A DNA stretch of 64,000 nt from Candidatus Rokuibacteriota bacterium (GCA_003220535.1 QHSU01000080.1:1-64000), one strand, 5' to 3'. Shown: positions 17,635-26,314, counted from the first letter of the stretch. Program-made: numbers and translations. Notes: generated by a model not told the origin, from the sequence alone.

Positions 17635-18195
17635 ATGGCACTGATTCGGTGGCTGACCACGGTCGCTCTTTGCGCTGGGGTGGTCTCGGTCGCGCACGCG
17701 ACGGAGTCGGTCTGGGATGCTCTGCGCGTCCCCGGGAGCGTCGTGGTGCTACGCCACAGCTACGCGCCCGGCGGCTTCGATCCGCCCGACGCCAGGCTCG
17801 ACGACTGCTCGACGCAGCGCAACCTGGACGACAACGGTCGGGCGCAGGCCAGACGGATCGGCGAGGCGTTTCGAAAGAACGCCATCGCGGTCGGCCTGGT
17901 ATTGTCCAGCCCGCGCTGCCGGTGCCTGGACACAGCCCGCCTGGCCTTCGGGCAGGCCCAGTCCTGGGAGCCGTTGCAGGGCGCGCTTCGCGACGCCGAG
18001 CGCCGCCAGCAACAGCTTGTCGAGATTCGTAAGGCCATCGCCGCCCACCGCGGCGGGCCGCCGCTGGTGCTGGTCACCCACGGCAGCGTCGTGACCGATC
18101 TGACCGGGCTCAGCATCCGAATGGGCGAGCTCGTCGTCCTGCGGCGCGCGGCCGACGGAACCCATGCGGTCGCGGGCCAGTTGTACGTCGAGTGA
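17635..18195 (+). CDS. Secreted histidine phosphatase family protein
   Basis: A 186-residue exported phosphatase-fold protein. A signal peptide (about 1-22) is followed by the phosphohistidine motif VVLRHSYAPG (Arg40, His41; Ser replaces the Gly of the usual RHG), a second Arg in SSPRCRC (Arg94) and the second His149 in LVTHGSVV. These residues form the branch-1 histidine phosphatase pocket. The small extra-cytoplasmic subclass with RHS-type motifs is common in proteobacteria, but its substrates are mostly unknown. It is flanked by an LLM oxidoreductase and an MBL-fold lipoprotein on the same strand. Confidence 0.82.
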   Translation: MALIRWLTTVALCAGVVSVAHATESVWDALRVPGSVVVLRHSYAPGGFDPPDARLDDCSTQRNLDDNGRAQARRIGEAFRKNAIAVGLVLSSPRCRCLDTARLAFGQAQSWEPLQGALRDAERRQQQLVEIRKAIAAHRGGPPLVLVTHGSVVTDLTGLSIRMGELVVLRRAADGTHAVAGQLYVE

Positions 18196-18241
18196 GGGGC
18201 GATCCCCCGAGGGCCCGATCCGAGATCGACAGGAGGGAACC

Positions 18242-19831
18242 ATGAAGCGTGCCGGGATGCTGCTTGCCATAGCGCTCATCGTGGCGTCGTGCGCGACGAC
18301 GCAGCCGCGGGGCCAGGAGCTCGTGAGCCGGGCCGTCCAGGCGCTGGGAGGCGCCGACACCCTGGCCGGCGTCAAGACGCTCTCGGTGGAGGGGACCGTC
18401 CGCCAGTGGGAGCCCGAGCAGTCGATGGTCGCGGGCGGCGAGATGCGCTTCGCCTGTGAATCGACGTTCGCGGCGGTCACCGACGTCGGTGCGCGCGCGA
18501 CGCGCATCGACTGGGTGCGCAACTTCGCATATCCGGCACCGCGCACGTTCACCTTCAGCGAGATCGTGACCCCCGAGGCGGGGTACATCGCCGGCATCGA
18601 CAGCAACGGGCGGACCAAGCAGAGCCTGGACTCGAACCCGCCGGCCCATTCGATGTCGGGGCTGCGACTGGCCACTTCGCAGCGCGAGCTCCAGCGCGGC
18701 TCGACGCTGCTGCTCCTCGAGATGCTCAGGAACTCCGAGCGCGTCGCCGCCGTCGGTGACGTCACGGTGGGAAGCCTCGTCTATCCCGCCGTCGACTATC
18801 GAGCCGGGAATCAGACGTTGACCGTGATGTTCGATCGAGCGACGGGGCTGCCGGCCCGCATTCGCACGCTCGACTACGACAACATCTGGGGCGACGTCTC
18901 CTACGACCTCGTGCTCGCCGACTGGCAGACGATGGACGGCGTGCGCGTCGCCTCGAGCCGGAAGTACGAGCTGAACGGGCGCCCGATCATGGAAGTCAAG
19001 ATCACCGAGGGCAAGGTCAACGCGCCCATCGCCGCCGATCGGCTCGCCATTCCCGACGCGTTCAGGACGGGCGCCCCGAAGCCCGCGACCGGCCCCGTGC
19101 CGTATCAGTGGGTGATCCGGCGCCAGTTCATCGGCACCTATCTCGACTCCGACGTGCCGAGCTACGACACGCGGGCGACGTCCGGGCTCAGGCTCGTGGA
19201 GCTGGCGCCCGGCGTCCAGCACGTCGTCGGCGGCTCGCACCACAGCCTCATCGTCGAGATGCGCGAATACCTGATCGTCTTCGACGCGCCGGTGGGCGAC
19301 TGGCACTCGAAGTGGATTCTCGACGCCGCGCGCACGAAATATCCCGGCAAGCCGGTGAAGTATCTCGTCCTCACCCATCACCACATGGACCACGCCGGCG
19401 GCCTTCGGGCGTTCGCGGCCCAGGGCGCGACCCTCATCGTGAGCCAGGGCACGGGCGAGCACTTCCGGCGCGTGCTGGCGGCGCCGTTCACGCGCAACCC
19501 CGATCTCGCGGCACGCGATCTCACCGCGACGCCGATCGCCGAGGTGGGCGACCGGCGCCTGTTCAGCGACGGCACGCGCGAGGTCGGCGCCTACGTGATC
19601 GAGAACCCGCACGCCACCGGCCTGATCATCGGCTACGTGTCCGACGCGCGCCTCGGCTTCGCCACCGACATCTGGAGCCCGGGCGCCGGGCCGCTACCCG
19701 AGAAGCTGACGCCGCCGCTGGCCGCGCTCGTCGCCGGCGTGAAGAAGGCCGGCATCTCGCCGCTCCGGTTCGCCGGTGGCCACGGCTCGGTGGCCGACTA
19801 CGCGCCACTCGCGGCGCTCGAGGGGAAGTAG
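18242..19831 (+). CDS. MBL-fold metallo-hydrolase lipoprotein
   Basis: A 529-residue lipoprotein (lipobox V-A-S-C, Cys17). Residues about 25-270 form an outer-membrane-lipoprotein-carrier-like beta domain (GADTLAGVKTLSVEGT and onwards). The C-terminal part (about 320-529) is a metallo-beta-lactamase fold with the zinc motif THHHMDHAGG starting at residue 378, and later HGSVADY. Such proteins hydrolyse esters, lactones or thioesters outside the inner membrane; the substrate is unknown. AGGAGGGA precedes the ATG at 18242. The stop lies 31 bases from the convergent MetE-like gene. Confidence 0.85.
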   Translation: MKRAGMLLAIALIVASCATTQPRGQELVSRAVQALGGADTLAGVKTLSVEGTVRQWEPEQSMVAGGEMRFACESTFAAVTDVGARATRIDWVRNFAYPAPRTFTFSEIVTPEAGYIAGIDSNGRTKQSLDSNPPAHSMSGLRLATSQRELQRGSTLLLLEMLRNSERVAAVGDVTVGSLVYPAVDYRAGNQTLTVMFDRATGLPARIRTLDYDNIWGDVSYDLVLADWQTMDGVRVASSRKYELNGRPIMEVKITEGKVNAPIAADRLAIPDAFRTGAPKPATGPVPYQWVIRRQFIGTYLDSDVPSYDTRATSGLRLVELAPGVQHVVGGSHHSLIVEMREYLIVFDAPVGDWHSKWILDAARTKYPGKPVKYLVLTHHHMDHAGGLRAFAAQGATLIVSQGTGEHFRRVLAAPFTRNPDLAARDLTATPIAEVGDRRLFSDGTREVGAYVIENPHATGLIIGYVSDARLGFATDIWSPGAGPLPEKLTPPLAALVAGVKKAGISPLRFAGGHGSVADYAPLAALEGK

Positions 19832-19862
19832 CCGCCGGCGGACGCGTCTTCCGGCGAAGTGG

Positions 19863-21035
19863 CTATTCGGGCCCGCTCGCGAACCAGAGCCGCGGATCGG
19901 CGGCGCGCACATGCGCCTCCGGCAGCCCCAGCTCGCGACGCACGATGTTGGTGCCCTCGACGAGCGCGACGCACTTGTAGTAGGCGATCCGCCGGCTCAA
20001 CCCTTCGCGACCGAAGCCACAGTCCGTTGTGATCACCAGCCGCTCGGGCGGGATGTACTCCAGCGCCTTGCGGATCAGCCGGGCCACGTGCTCGGGTGGC
20101 TCGACGACCGTGTTGCAGTGATTCACCACACCGATTGCGATCTTCTTGTTGGTTCGGTACTTGGCGAAGAGCGGGAGGTCGCGGCCGTCGGAGCTGGCGC
20201 ACTCGAAGGTGATCACGTCGCCGTCGAGCTGGAGGAGATACGGGAGCGCGCGCTCGTAGCTGGGTGGCTCCCAGTACACGCGTTGCTGGTTCGGATTCCC
20301 CCAGCAGGTGTGCACCCAGATCTCGGCGTCGACGCCGACGAGCTGGCGGTTGAACGCCTCGGTCAAGAACTCGAGGTCGGCGTCGGTGCAGTCGGGCCGC
20401 GTGGTGCGTCCGTGGTGCGGCGGCTCCTCGACCTGGATGAGGGGACAGCCGGCCGCGGCCAGCTCGCGGAACTCGGCGTTCATGATGTCGCAGAGCTCGT
20501 TGATAAGCGCCTTGTCGTCGCGGTAGTGCTCGTCCCAGAGCATGCTCGCGAGCGCGGGCGCGCAGATCGCGCCGAACTTGAGGGGCTTGTCCGTCAGGCG
20601 CTGGGCCACCTTCCAGAGCGCTGTGTATTCGAGCGGGCCGCGGGTCAACGTGTCCCTGACCACGCCGGGCTGATACGCCTCCTGCACCTCCCAGAGGATG
20701 CGGCCCGGCCGCAAGCCGTGCCGTTGCATCCAGCCGCGAGAGGTGTCGCGGTGGCCTTCGACGCCCCCGAGCCGTTCGATCGGGTAGAAGAACCACGACT
20801 TGCCGCCCACGGCCAGATCGAAGCGGCTGTCACCGTCGGTGACGATATCGAGCCCCGCGGCCTCCTGGGCGTTGATGACGCACGCGACCGCATCCAGGTA
20901 TTGCTCGCGGAAGATCGAGTCGCCGAGCGCCGATTTGAACGACCGCCCGCGCAGGCTCTCGGTGAACCAGAGCGGTCGGGGATAGGAGCCGGTGATGGCG
21001 GTCGGCAGCATCAGGTCGCGCGTGACTCTCAGCAT
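19863..21035 (-). CDS. MetE C-terminal-like protein (cobalamin-independent methionine synthase family)
   Basis: A 390-residue single barrel equivalent to the catalytic C-terminal half of MetE. Zinc ligands are recognisable: His242 and Cys244 (HTCWGNPN), the Glu of FECASSDG and the Cys of TTDCGFG. It lacks the N-terminal half that orients tetrahydrofolate in classical MetE, as in archaeal-type MetE and in the broad UROD/MetE-like family that acts on other methyl or thiol substrates. AAGGAGGAG precedes the ATG. It lies 76 bases after a peptide-type solute-binding protein gene on the minus strand. A paralogue is at 54.8 kb. The methyl donor and acceptor are not evident. Confidence 0.85.
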   Translation of the reverse strand: MLRVTRDLMLPTAITGSYPRPLWFTESLRGRSFKSALGDSIFREQYLDAVACVINAQEAAGLDIVTDGDSRFDLAVGGKSWFFYPIERLGGVEGHRDTSRGWMQRHGLRPGRILWEVQEAYQPGVVRDTLTRGPLEYTALWKVAQRLTDKPLKFGAICAPALASMLWDEHYRDDKALINELCDIMNAEFRELAAAGCPLIQVEEPPHHGRTTRPDCTDADLEFLTEAFNRQLVGVDAEIWVHTCWGNPNQQRVYWEPPSYERALPYLLQLDGDVITFECASSDGRDLPLFAKYRTNKKIAIGVVNHCNTVVEPPEHVARLIRKALEYIPPERLVITTDCGFGREGLSRRIAYYKCVALVEGTNIVRRELGLPEAHVRAADPRLWFASGPE

Positions 21036-21111
21036 TCACTCCTCCTTTGCGGTGGGACGCCGCTCGAGCGGATGAACGGCGCTCCTCGACGGATCGAGGA
21101 GGATCACGACG

Positions 21112-22671
21112 CTAGCGCGGCTTGAGCCTGAGCTCCTCGTACGGGGCCGTGAAGAGATGACCGGGAATCAGGCTCAGCGCCGGCTCCGCCACGCGCGGCC
21201 CGTAGGCGTTCAGGACGGCGATCTCCCAGATGGGCGCGAACATGACGCGCTCGTGCATGAGCTGCTGAATGCGGTGCAGCGTGGTCTCGCGGCGCTTACG
21301 GTCGCGTTCGGCGGCCTGTTCCTGGATGAGCCCCTCGATGTCGGCGTCGCTCCCGTACGCGTAGAGGCCACCGGCGGCGACGAACGAATCGAGCCGGGTC
21401 GCCGCGTTGCCGTACGCTCCGCTCGCGAGATAGACGAGCGGGCGCAGCTTCTTCTCGCGGACCTGGGTGAAGTACGCAGCCCGCTCGAGGGGACGGACTC
21501 GCGTCCGGATGCCGAGGGCCACCAGATAGTTGGCGACGGCCTCGGTGTAGTCGGCGAAGTTGGCGTCGGTCGAGAACTCGCCGGCGTCGAAGCCGTTCGG
21601 GTACCCGGCCTCCGTCAGGAGCTGCCTGGCCTTCTTCGGATCGTACGGGTACACCGGCGCCGGCCAGTAGAACTCGAAGTCCATCGGGATGATGCTGCCC
21701 GTCATCCGCGAGAAGCCGAGCGTGATCGACTGGTTGATGGCCTGGCGATCGATCGCGTGATTCACCGCCAGACGGACGCGCCGGTCGGCCCACAGTGACT
21801 TCGCGTCCCATTGCTCGGTGAAGAGCACCCAGTGGCCCCCGAAGCTGTGGGCGGGTTTGAGGCCGTATCCCGGCGTCCGCCGGACTTCCTCGGCGAGCGG
21901 GCCGCGGAAGGCGTAGGCGATGTCGGCTTCCCCGCGCTTGAGCATGGCCAACCGAGTCACCTCGTCGGGCACCGCCTTGAGCACGACCCGCTTGACGCTC
22001 GGCGTCTTCCGCCAGTACTGTTCGTGAGCCTCGAGGACCAGCTCGACGCCCGGCGTGAAGGACACGAACCGGTAGGGGCCGGCGCCCACCGGCGCCTTCT
22101 TGAAGCCCTCGTCGCCGACTCTCTCGACGTACTTCGACGGGACGATCCACGCCGCACCCGTCGCCGGTGTCGCGTAGAAGACGAGGAAGTCCGGCCACGG
22201 CTCCTTGAGCTGGAAGCGCACGCGATGGGGGTCGACGACCTGCACCTGCCGCACCTTCTCCTTCAGGAGCTTGGCCGACACGCCGCGGTAGCGCTCGAAC
22301 GAGAACTTCACGTCGTCGGCCGTCAGCCGGTCCCCGTTGTGGAAGCGCACGCCCTGGCGCAGCACGAACTCGTACGTCAGCCCATCCGGCGACACGCTCC
22401 AGCTCTCGGCCAGGCTCGGCGCCATCGACTTACCGGGCATCGGCTTCACGAGCGCGTCGTGGAGCGCGTAGAGGATCATGAACGGCGTGAGGAGCCCGGT
22501 CGCCTCGGCCGGATCGAACCACGCCGGCGCGAGCGCGATGGCGACGGCGAACGTGAGGTGTCCTGCGGGCGCTTCCGAGCGCCCTGCGGGCGCTTCGGGT
22601 GCGGCGGCGGGCGCGGGGACACGCGCGACGAGGACCGCGACGAGCAGGAGCGAGACGAGTCCGCGTTTCAT
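21112..22671 (-). CDS. ABC transporter substrate-binding protein, peptide/nickel type (SBP family 5)
   Basis: A 519-residue periplasmic binding protein of the DppA/OppA class. A signal peptide (1-24, MKRGLVSLLLVAVLVARVPA) precedes the typical mature pattern: SMAPSLAESWSVSPDGLTYEF (about 84-104), FHNGDRLTADDVKFSFERYR, and YDPKKARQLLTEAGYPNGFD. No permease or ATPase genes for this class are adjacent, so it either pairs with a transporter encoded elsewhere or is an orphan receptor. It begins 15 bases after the amidohydrolase stop on the same strand, so the two are likely co-transcribed and its ligand may be the amidohydrolase substrate (inference). Confidence 0.92.
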   Translation of the reverse strand: MKRGLVSLLLVAVLVARVPAPAAAPEAPAGRSEAPAGHLTFAVAIALAPAWFDPAEATGLLTPFMILYALHDALVKPMPGKSMAPSLAESWSVSPDGLTYEFVLRQGVRFHNGDRLTADDVKFSFERYRGVSAKLLKEKVRQVQVVDPHRVRFQLKEPWPDFLVFYATPATGAAWIVPSKYVERVGDEGFKKAPVGAGPYRFVSFTPGVELVLEAHEQYWRKTPSVKRVVLKAVPDEVTRLAMLKRGEADIAYAFRGPLAEEVRRTPGYGLKPAHSFGGHWVLFTEQWDAKSLWADRRVRLAVNHAIDRQAINQSITLGFSRMTGSIIPMDFEFYWPAPVYPYDPKKARQLLTEAGYPNGFDAGEFSTDANFADYTEAVANYLVALGIRTRVRPLERAAYFTQVREKKLRPLVYLASGAYGNAATRLDSFVAAGGLYAYGSDADIEGLIQEQAAERDRKRRETTLHRIQQLMHERVMFAPIWEIAVLNAYGPRVAEPALSLIPGHLFTAPYEELRLKPR

Positions 22672-22686
22672 GACGACTCGTCCTTC

Positions 22687-23721
22687 CTATGACGAGACCG
22701 GTGGTTTCATCCCGAGGAAGCGGAAGCAGTTGTTCCAGGTGATGTCCTCGTGCACCTCCGGAGGCAGCCCCAGGGTGCGGAGCGTCGTGTCGACGGGCTG
22801 CTCGGGCGCCATGTACGGGTAGTCCGTGCCGACGAGGATCTGCCGGGCCCCGATCATATCGATCAGATAGCGAAGCGCCCGCCGGTCGAAGAGCAGCGTG
22901 TCGTAGTAGAAGCGGCGCGCGTACTCGGCGGGCGAGCGCCGCAGCGCACCGGGCGCGGCGGCGCCGCGGTCCTGCCCCGGCGCCTCCTCGTTCCACGTCC
23001 CGCTCCACTGATGGTTGTAGCGCGGGAGGAGGAAGGGGAAGGTGCCGCCGCCGTGGCTGAAGGCGATCCTCAAGCCCGGGCACTTCTCTGACGTGCCACC
23101 GTCGATCATCGACGCGATGGTCAAGCAGGTGTCCGTGGGGTAGCCGATGGGATTGAAGAGTGACTTCGTGGGGAAGCGGTCCATCACCGTCGGCCGGAGC
23201 GCGTGAACGAAGATCGCGACGCCCAGCCGCTCCGCTTCCTGGAAGAAGCTCTGGAACTCGGGCATGCCCAGCGATCGGCCGTTCACGTTCGATCCCAGCT
23301 CGACGCCGGGGAATCCCATGGTCTTGATCTGCGCGAGCTCCCTGGCCGCCAGATCAGGATCTTGGAGCGGGACGATCCCGAGGCCGACGAAGCGGCCAGG
23401 TGCCGTCTCGCACATGCGGAGGACGACCTCGTTGGTGTAGCGGCAAAAGTCGAGAGCATCCGCGGGCGTGAACCAGTAGGCGCACAGCTCCGGCATGGGC
23501 GAGATCACCTCGACGTCGACGCCGTGCCCCTTCATGTCTCGCAGCCGGCGCTCGACGTTCCAGTTGCCGTCGTGGACGGTGCGGTAGTTTTCGCCGGCGA
23601 TCATGACGCGCGCCCGCCCCGGCTCGAAGTGGTCCATGGACGGCCAGGTCCACGCGCTGGCGCGCGCGCCCGCGGGCGGGAAGTTCTCCGGAATGATGTG
23701 CGCATGCATGTCGACGATCAT
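22687..23721 (-). CDS. Amidohydrolase, ACMSD-like (amidohydrolase-2 family)
   Basis: A 344-residue TIM-barrel metal enzyme. The N-terminal metal motif is DMHAH (residues 4-8). A His in AIFVHALRP, the His of AFSHGGGTFPF and the Asp of LVGTDYPYM complete the metal site expected for 2-amino-3-carboxymuconate-6-semialdehyde decarboxylase-like enzymes. These non-hydrolytic decarboxylases act on aromatic or muconate acids; the true substrate is unknown. AGGAG lies 9 bases before the ATG. It sits between the alcohol dehydrogenase gene (separated by a very long hairpin) and the solute-binding protein gene, which suggests a small catabolic operon. Confidence 0.88.
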   Translation of the reverse strand: MIVDMHAHIIPENFPPAGARASAWTWPSMDHFEPGRARVMIAGENYRTVHDGNWNVERRLRDMKGHGVDVEVISPMPELCAYWFTPADALDFCRYTNEVVLRMCETAPGRFVGLGIVPLQDPDLAARELAQIKTMGFPGVELGSNVNGRSLGMPEFQSFFQEAERLGVAIFVHALRPTVMDRFPTKSLFNPIGYPTDTCLTIASMIDGGTSEKCPGLRIAFSHGGGTFPFLLPRYNHQWSGTWNEEAPGQDRGAAAPGALRRSPAEYARRFYYDTLLFDRRALRYLIDMIGARQILVGTDYPYMAPEQPVDTTLRTLGLPPEVHEDITWNNCFRFLGMKPPVSS

Positions 23722-23792
23722 GTTCGCCAGCTCCTATCCGCCCGCCAGCTTCAGCGGCGCTCTCAAGACCACTCGACCCGAGGATCCCGGCG

Positions 23793-23900
23793 GGGTGTCA
23801 GGGGCGCGGGCGGAGCCGGCCGGGGGTACGCGACCGGCGGAGTGGGTGACGAAGCCGGTCGCGTACCCCCGGCCGGCTCCGCCTGCTCCCCCTGACACTC
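23793..23900. repeat. Very long inverted repeat (30-bp perfect stem) between two minus-strand genes
   Basis: Positions 23809-23838 pair perfectly with 23854-23883 (30 base pairs) around a 15-base loop. After a G-T pair and one mismatch the pairing continues outward with a single bulge to about 23793 and 23900. The outer edge touches the stop codon of the alcohol dehydrogenase gene. Such an extended stem is longer than a typical intrinsic terminator and has no T-tract, so it may be a mobile palindromic unit used as a 3' end. Confidence 0.8.
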
Positions 23901-24993
23901 AAAACATCAGGACAGTCCGCGCGACCTCGCCCGCCTTCATCGCCCGGAACGCGTCGTTGATGTCGTCGAGCCGCCCCCGGCGGGTGACCATCTCGTCGAG
24001 CAGGAGTCGTCCCTGCCGGTAAAACTCGAGATAGCGGGGAATGTCGACGCGAAAGCGATTCGAGCCCATCCGCGAGGTCTGCACCCGACACTCCGGACGG
24101 ATGGCCATCCACGGGAACTCGATCTTCGCGTCCGGCGGCAGCACGCCGACGATGGTGGCGGTGCCACGGATGGCGAGGCTCTCGATCGCCTGGCGCACCA
24201 GGGTCGTGTTGCCGACCGCCTCGAACGCGTGATCCACGCCGGCACCGCCCGTGAGCGCGCGGACGGCCTTGACGGGGTCGTCCTTGCCGCTGTTCACGAC
24301 GTGCGTCGCGCCCACGCGCCTGGCCATCTCCAGCTTCCCGTCGAAGACGTCGACCCCGATGATCTGACGGGCGCCACCGATGCGCGCGCCCTGAACGATC
24401 GACAGCCCCACGCCACCGCAGCCGAACACGGCGACGGTCTGCCCGGCCTCGAGCCCCGAGGACCGCAGCGCGGCCCCGACTCCGGTGAGGACGCCACAGC
24501 CGACGAGGGCGGCCCGGTCGAGCGGAAGCTCGGGGTCGATCTTCACGATCGAGTTTTCGTGGAGCAGCATGCGCTCGGCATAGCTCGAGATGCCGATGAA
24601 CTGGCGGAACGCCTGGCCCTTCTGCGAGAGCCGCGGCGGGGCGGACTCTGCCCGGGTGACGACACCGCCCACGCAGAGATTCGGGTGCCCGCCCAGGCAT
24701 TGCTCGCAGCTCCCGCAGAAGCCGGAGAGGCAGGCGACCACGTGGTCGCCCGGTCGCACGGTCGTCACGTCGGCACCCACCGCCTCGACGACGCCGGAGC
24801 CCTCGTGTCCCAGGACGATCGGGCGGTCGACCGGGAAGCGCCCGATGCCGTCAACGACGTGCAGATCGCTGTGGCAAACGCCGGTCGCCGCGGTGCGAAC
24901 GAGGACCTCGCGGCCCCACGGCTTGTCGATCTCGACCGACTCGATCGTCAGTGGGTCGTGCGCTTTCCGAAAGACCGCCGCCTTGATCTCCAT
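23899..24993 (-). CDS. Zinc-dependent alcohol dehydrogenase (MDR superfamily)
   Basis: A 364-residue medium-chain dehydrogenase. The catalytic zinc ligands are in GVCHSD (Cys37) and GHEGSG, and the structural zinc is held by four Cys in the CGSCEQCLGGHPNLC region. The Rossmann motif is FGCGGVGLS, followed by IIGVDVFDGK with an Asp suited to NAD+. It resembles class III/Zn-ADH or S-(hydroxymethyl) dehydrogenase-like enzymes, and also acts on primary alcohols in many relatives. The start at 24993 is fixed by GAGGAGG just upstream; the longer open frame runs into the repeat region ahead of the divergent TauD-like gene. It shares a 118-base divergent intergenic region with that gene. Confidence 0.9.
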   Translation of the reverse strand: MEIKAAVFRKAHDPLTIESVEIDKPWGREVLVRTAATGVCHSDLHVVDGIGRFPVDRPIVLGHEGSGVVEAVGADVTTVRPGDHVVACLSGFCGSCEQCLGGHPNLCVGGVVTRAESAPPRLSQKGQAFRQFIGISSYAERMLLHENSIVKIDPELPLDRAALVGCGVLTGVGAALRSSGLEAGQTVAVFGCGGVGLSIVQGARIGGARQIIGVDVFDGKLEMARRVGATHVVNSGKDDPVKAVRALTGGAGVDHAFEAVGNTTLVRQAIESLAIRGTATIVGVLPPDAKIEFPWMAIRPECRVQTSRMGSNRFRVDIPRYLEFYRQGRLLLDEMVTRRGRLDDINDAFRAMKAGEVARTVLMF

Positions 24994-25005
24994 ACGGGCC
25001 TCCTC

Positions 25006-25033
25006 ATGACAAGCGAACTCGGCGCAGTATAAT
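25006..25033 (+). promoter_or_regulatory. Candidate sigma-70 promoter for the TauD-like operon
   Basis: ATGACA at 25006-25011 (five of six to TTGACA) and a perfect TATAAT at 25028-25033 with a 16-base spacer. It sits in the divergent region between alcohol dehydrogenase and the TauD-like gene, pointing towards the latter. The -35 overlaps the ribosome binding site of the opposite gene. Confidence 0.55.
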
Positions 25034-25044
25034 CCCGCCAAGCC

Positions 25045-25113
25045 ATGAGGAGGGGGGCGTGAGGGGAGGAGGGGCAGTGACGGGAGGAGGGGCATGAGGG
25101 GAGGAGGAGCAAT
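25045..25113 (+). repeat. Tandemly repeated ribosome-binding-site/start-codon modules
   Basis: Three near-identical 17-18 base units (about 25059-25076, 25077-25093 and 25094-25111), each of the form (G)TGAnGGGAGGAGGnGCA, are stacked directly upstream of the TauD-like ATG at 25112. Each unit begins with a potential start codon (GTG 25059, GTG 25077, ATG 25094) and carries its own purine-rich Shine-Dalgarno core. The ATG at 25094 is in frame with the gene; the GTG codons are in other frames or meet stops quickly. Confidence 0.75.
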
Positions 25114-26041
25114 GACGGCAGTCGAGCCGACCGGACAGATCCTGGGGGCGACCGTCGGGGGCATGGATCTCTCCAAGCCCTTGAGCGACGCTGACTTCGC
25201 GGCGATCCTCCTGGCTCTCGGGACCCACGGAGTGTTGCGCTTTCCAGGTCAGCGGCTCGAGGCGGTCGAGCTCCGAGACTTCTCGCGGCGCTTCGGGCGG
25301 ATCCAGGCCACGCTGACCGGCCGGCACCACGAGCCCGGAATGCCGGAGGTCGGGTACCTCTCGAACATCATCGAGAACGGCGAGCCGATCGGCATCACCG
25401 ACGCGGGGCAGGACTGGCACACGGACATGTCCTACAACGAGACGATCGGCTACCTGAACGTGCTCTATGCCGTCAAGGTGCCGCGTCGCGACGGCCGGGT
25501 GCTCGGCGCCACCGCCTTCGTCAACACCCAGGCGGCCTACGAGGATCTTGCACCCGAGGTGAAGGCGCGCCTCGAGCACGCGACGGCGACCCACGACTTC
25601 AACAAATTCTGGGAAAACATGCGGCGCCGGCCCGGCAGCTTGCGAGCGCCCCTGTCAGAGGAGCAGCGCCGGAGACGGCCGCCTTCCGTCCACCCGGTCT
25701 TCCTCACGCACCCGATCACCGGCCGGAGGGTGCTCTACTGCAACCCGGGCTACGCGATCCGCATCAACGAGCTCGACGCGGCCGAGAGCGATCGCGTGCT
25801 GGCCGACCTGTTCGCGCACCAGCTCCAGCCGAGGTACCAGTACACGCATCACTGGACCGAGGGGGACGTGCTGGTGTGGGACCACATCGGGACGCTCCAC
25901 AACGCGATCGCGGACTACCGGCCGGACGAGCACCGGCTGATGAAGCGCTGTCAGGTGATGGCTGATCGGATCTTCGAACCCGCCTTCGTGCGCGAGGCCC
26001 TGTCGGCAGCGACCTCGCCCACCGGCGCAACGGCTAGGTAA
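25112..26041 (+). CDS. TauD/TfdA-family Fe(II)/2-oxoglutarate dioxygenase
   Basis: A 309-residue non-haem iron dioxygenase. The facial triad is His103 and Asp105 (DWHTDMSY) and the distal His263 (TLHNAIADYR), with the 2-oxoglutarate Arg about 12 residues later (EHRLMKRCQV). Family members hydroxylate sulfonates, phenoxyacids, amino acids or carnitine-like compounds; the substrate here is unknown. I take the ATG at 25112, which follows GAGGAGGAG, rather than the in-frame ATG at 25094, though both have ribosome binding sites. It heads a co-directional cluster with a small protein, two sugar-dehydrogenase-like proteins and a glycosyltransferase. Confidence 0.88.
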   Translation: MTAVEPTGQILGATVGGMDLSKPLSDADFAAILLALGTHGVLRFPGQRLEAVELRDFSRRFGRIQATLTGRHHEPGMPEVGYLSNIIENGEPIGITDAGQDWHTDMSYNETIGYLNVLYAVKVPRRDGRVLGATAFVNTQAAYEDLAPEVKARLEHATATHDFNKFWENMRRRPGSLRAPLSEEQRRRRPPSVHPVFLTHPITGRRVLYCNPGYAIRINELDAAESDRVLADLFAHQLQPRYQYTHHWTEGDVLVWDHIGTLHNAIADYRPDEHRLMKRCQVMADRIFEPAFVREALSAATSPTGATAR

Positions 26042-26056
26042 CGGGAGGATCGTGTC

Positions 26057-26308
26057 ATGGCCCAGCGCGTCCGCTACCCAGACCACATCGAGCCGCTCGT
26101 GCAGTTCGTGGAGGAGACGGCTCCGGAACGCATTGTGGCCGCGACTCACGACAAGCTCGCCGCCGGCACGCCCGTGAAGGATATGCTCCTGGCCTCGGCG
26201 CTGGCGGTCGTGCGCTCCTCGGATCTGCCCCCTGGTCACCACGGCGCGATCTCGCACGGCCGCGTCCAGGACGTCTACGATCACGCGGCTGAGGTGATGC
26301 ATTTCTAG
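26057..26308 (+). CDS. Small hypothetical protein, possibly truncated
   Basis: An 83-residue protein that I do not recognise with certainty. It is mostly helical in the first 55 residues (IEPLVQFVEETAPERIVAATHDKL), then has LPPGHHG at about 57-63, followed by a short tail ending DVYDHAAEVMHF. An LPPGHHG segment followed by an abrupt end could mean that a longer ancestor has been shortened. A GGGAGG site precedes the ATG. It sits 15 bases after the TauD-like gene and 6 bases before the ThuA-Gfo/Idh gene, so it is certainly in the operon. Confidence 0.6.
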   Translation: MAQRVRYPDHIEPLVQFVEETAPERIVAATHDKLAAGTPVKDMLLASALAVVRSSDLPPGHHGAISHGRVQDVYDHAAEVMHF

Positions 26309-26314
26309 GGCGTC

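Noticed and set aside
20990-21111. Possible cobalamin or SAM riboswitch ahead of the MetE-like gene
   Set aside because: The 76-base gap to the upstream gene is too short and shows none of the conserved riboswitch boxes; the same holds for the 55.95 kb paralogue.
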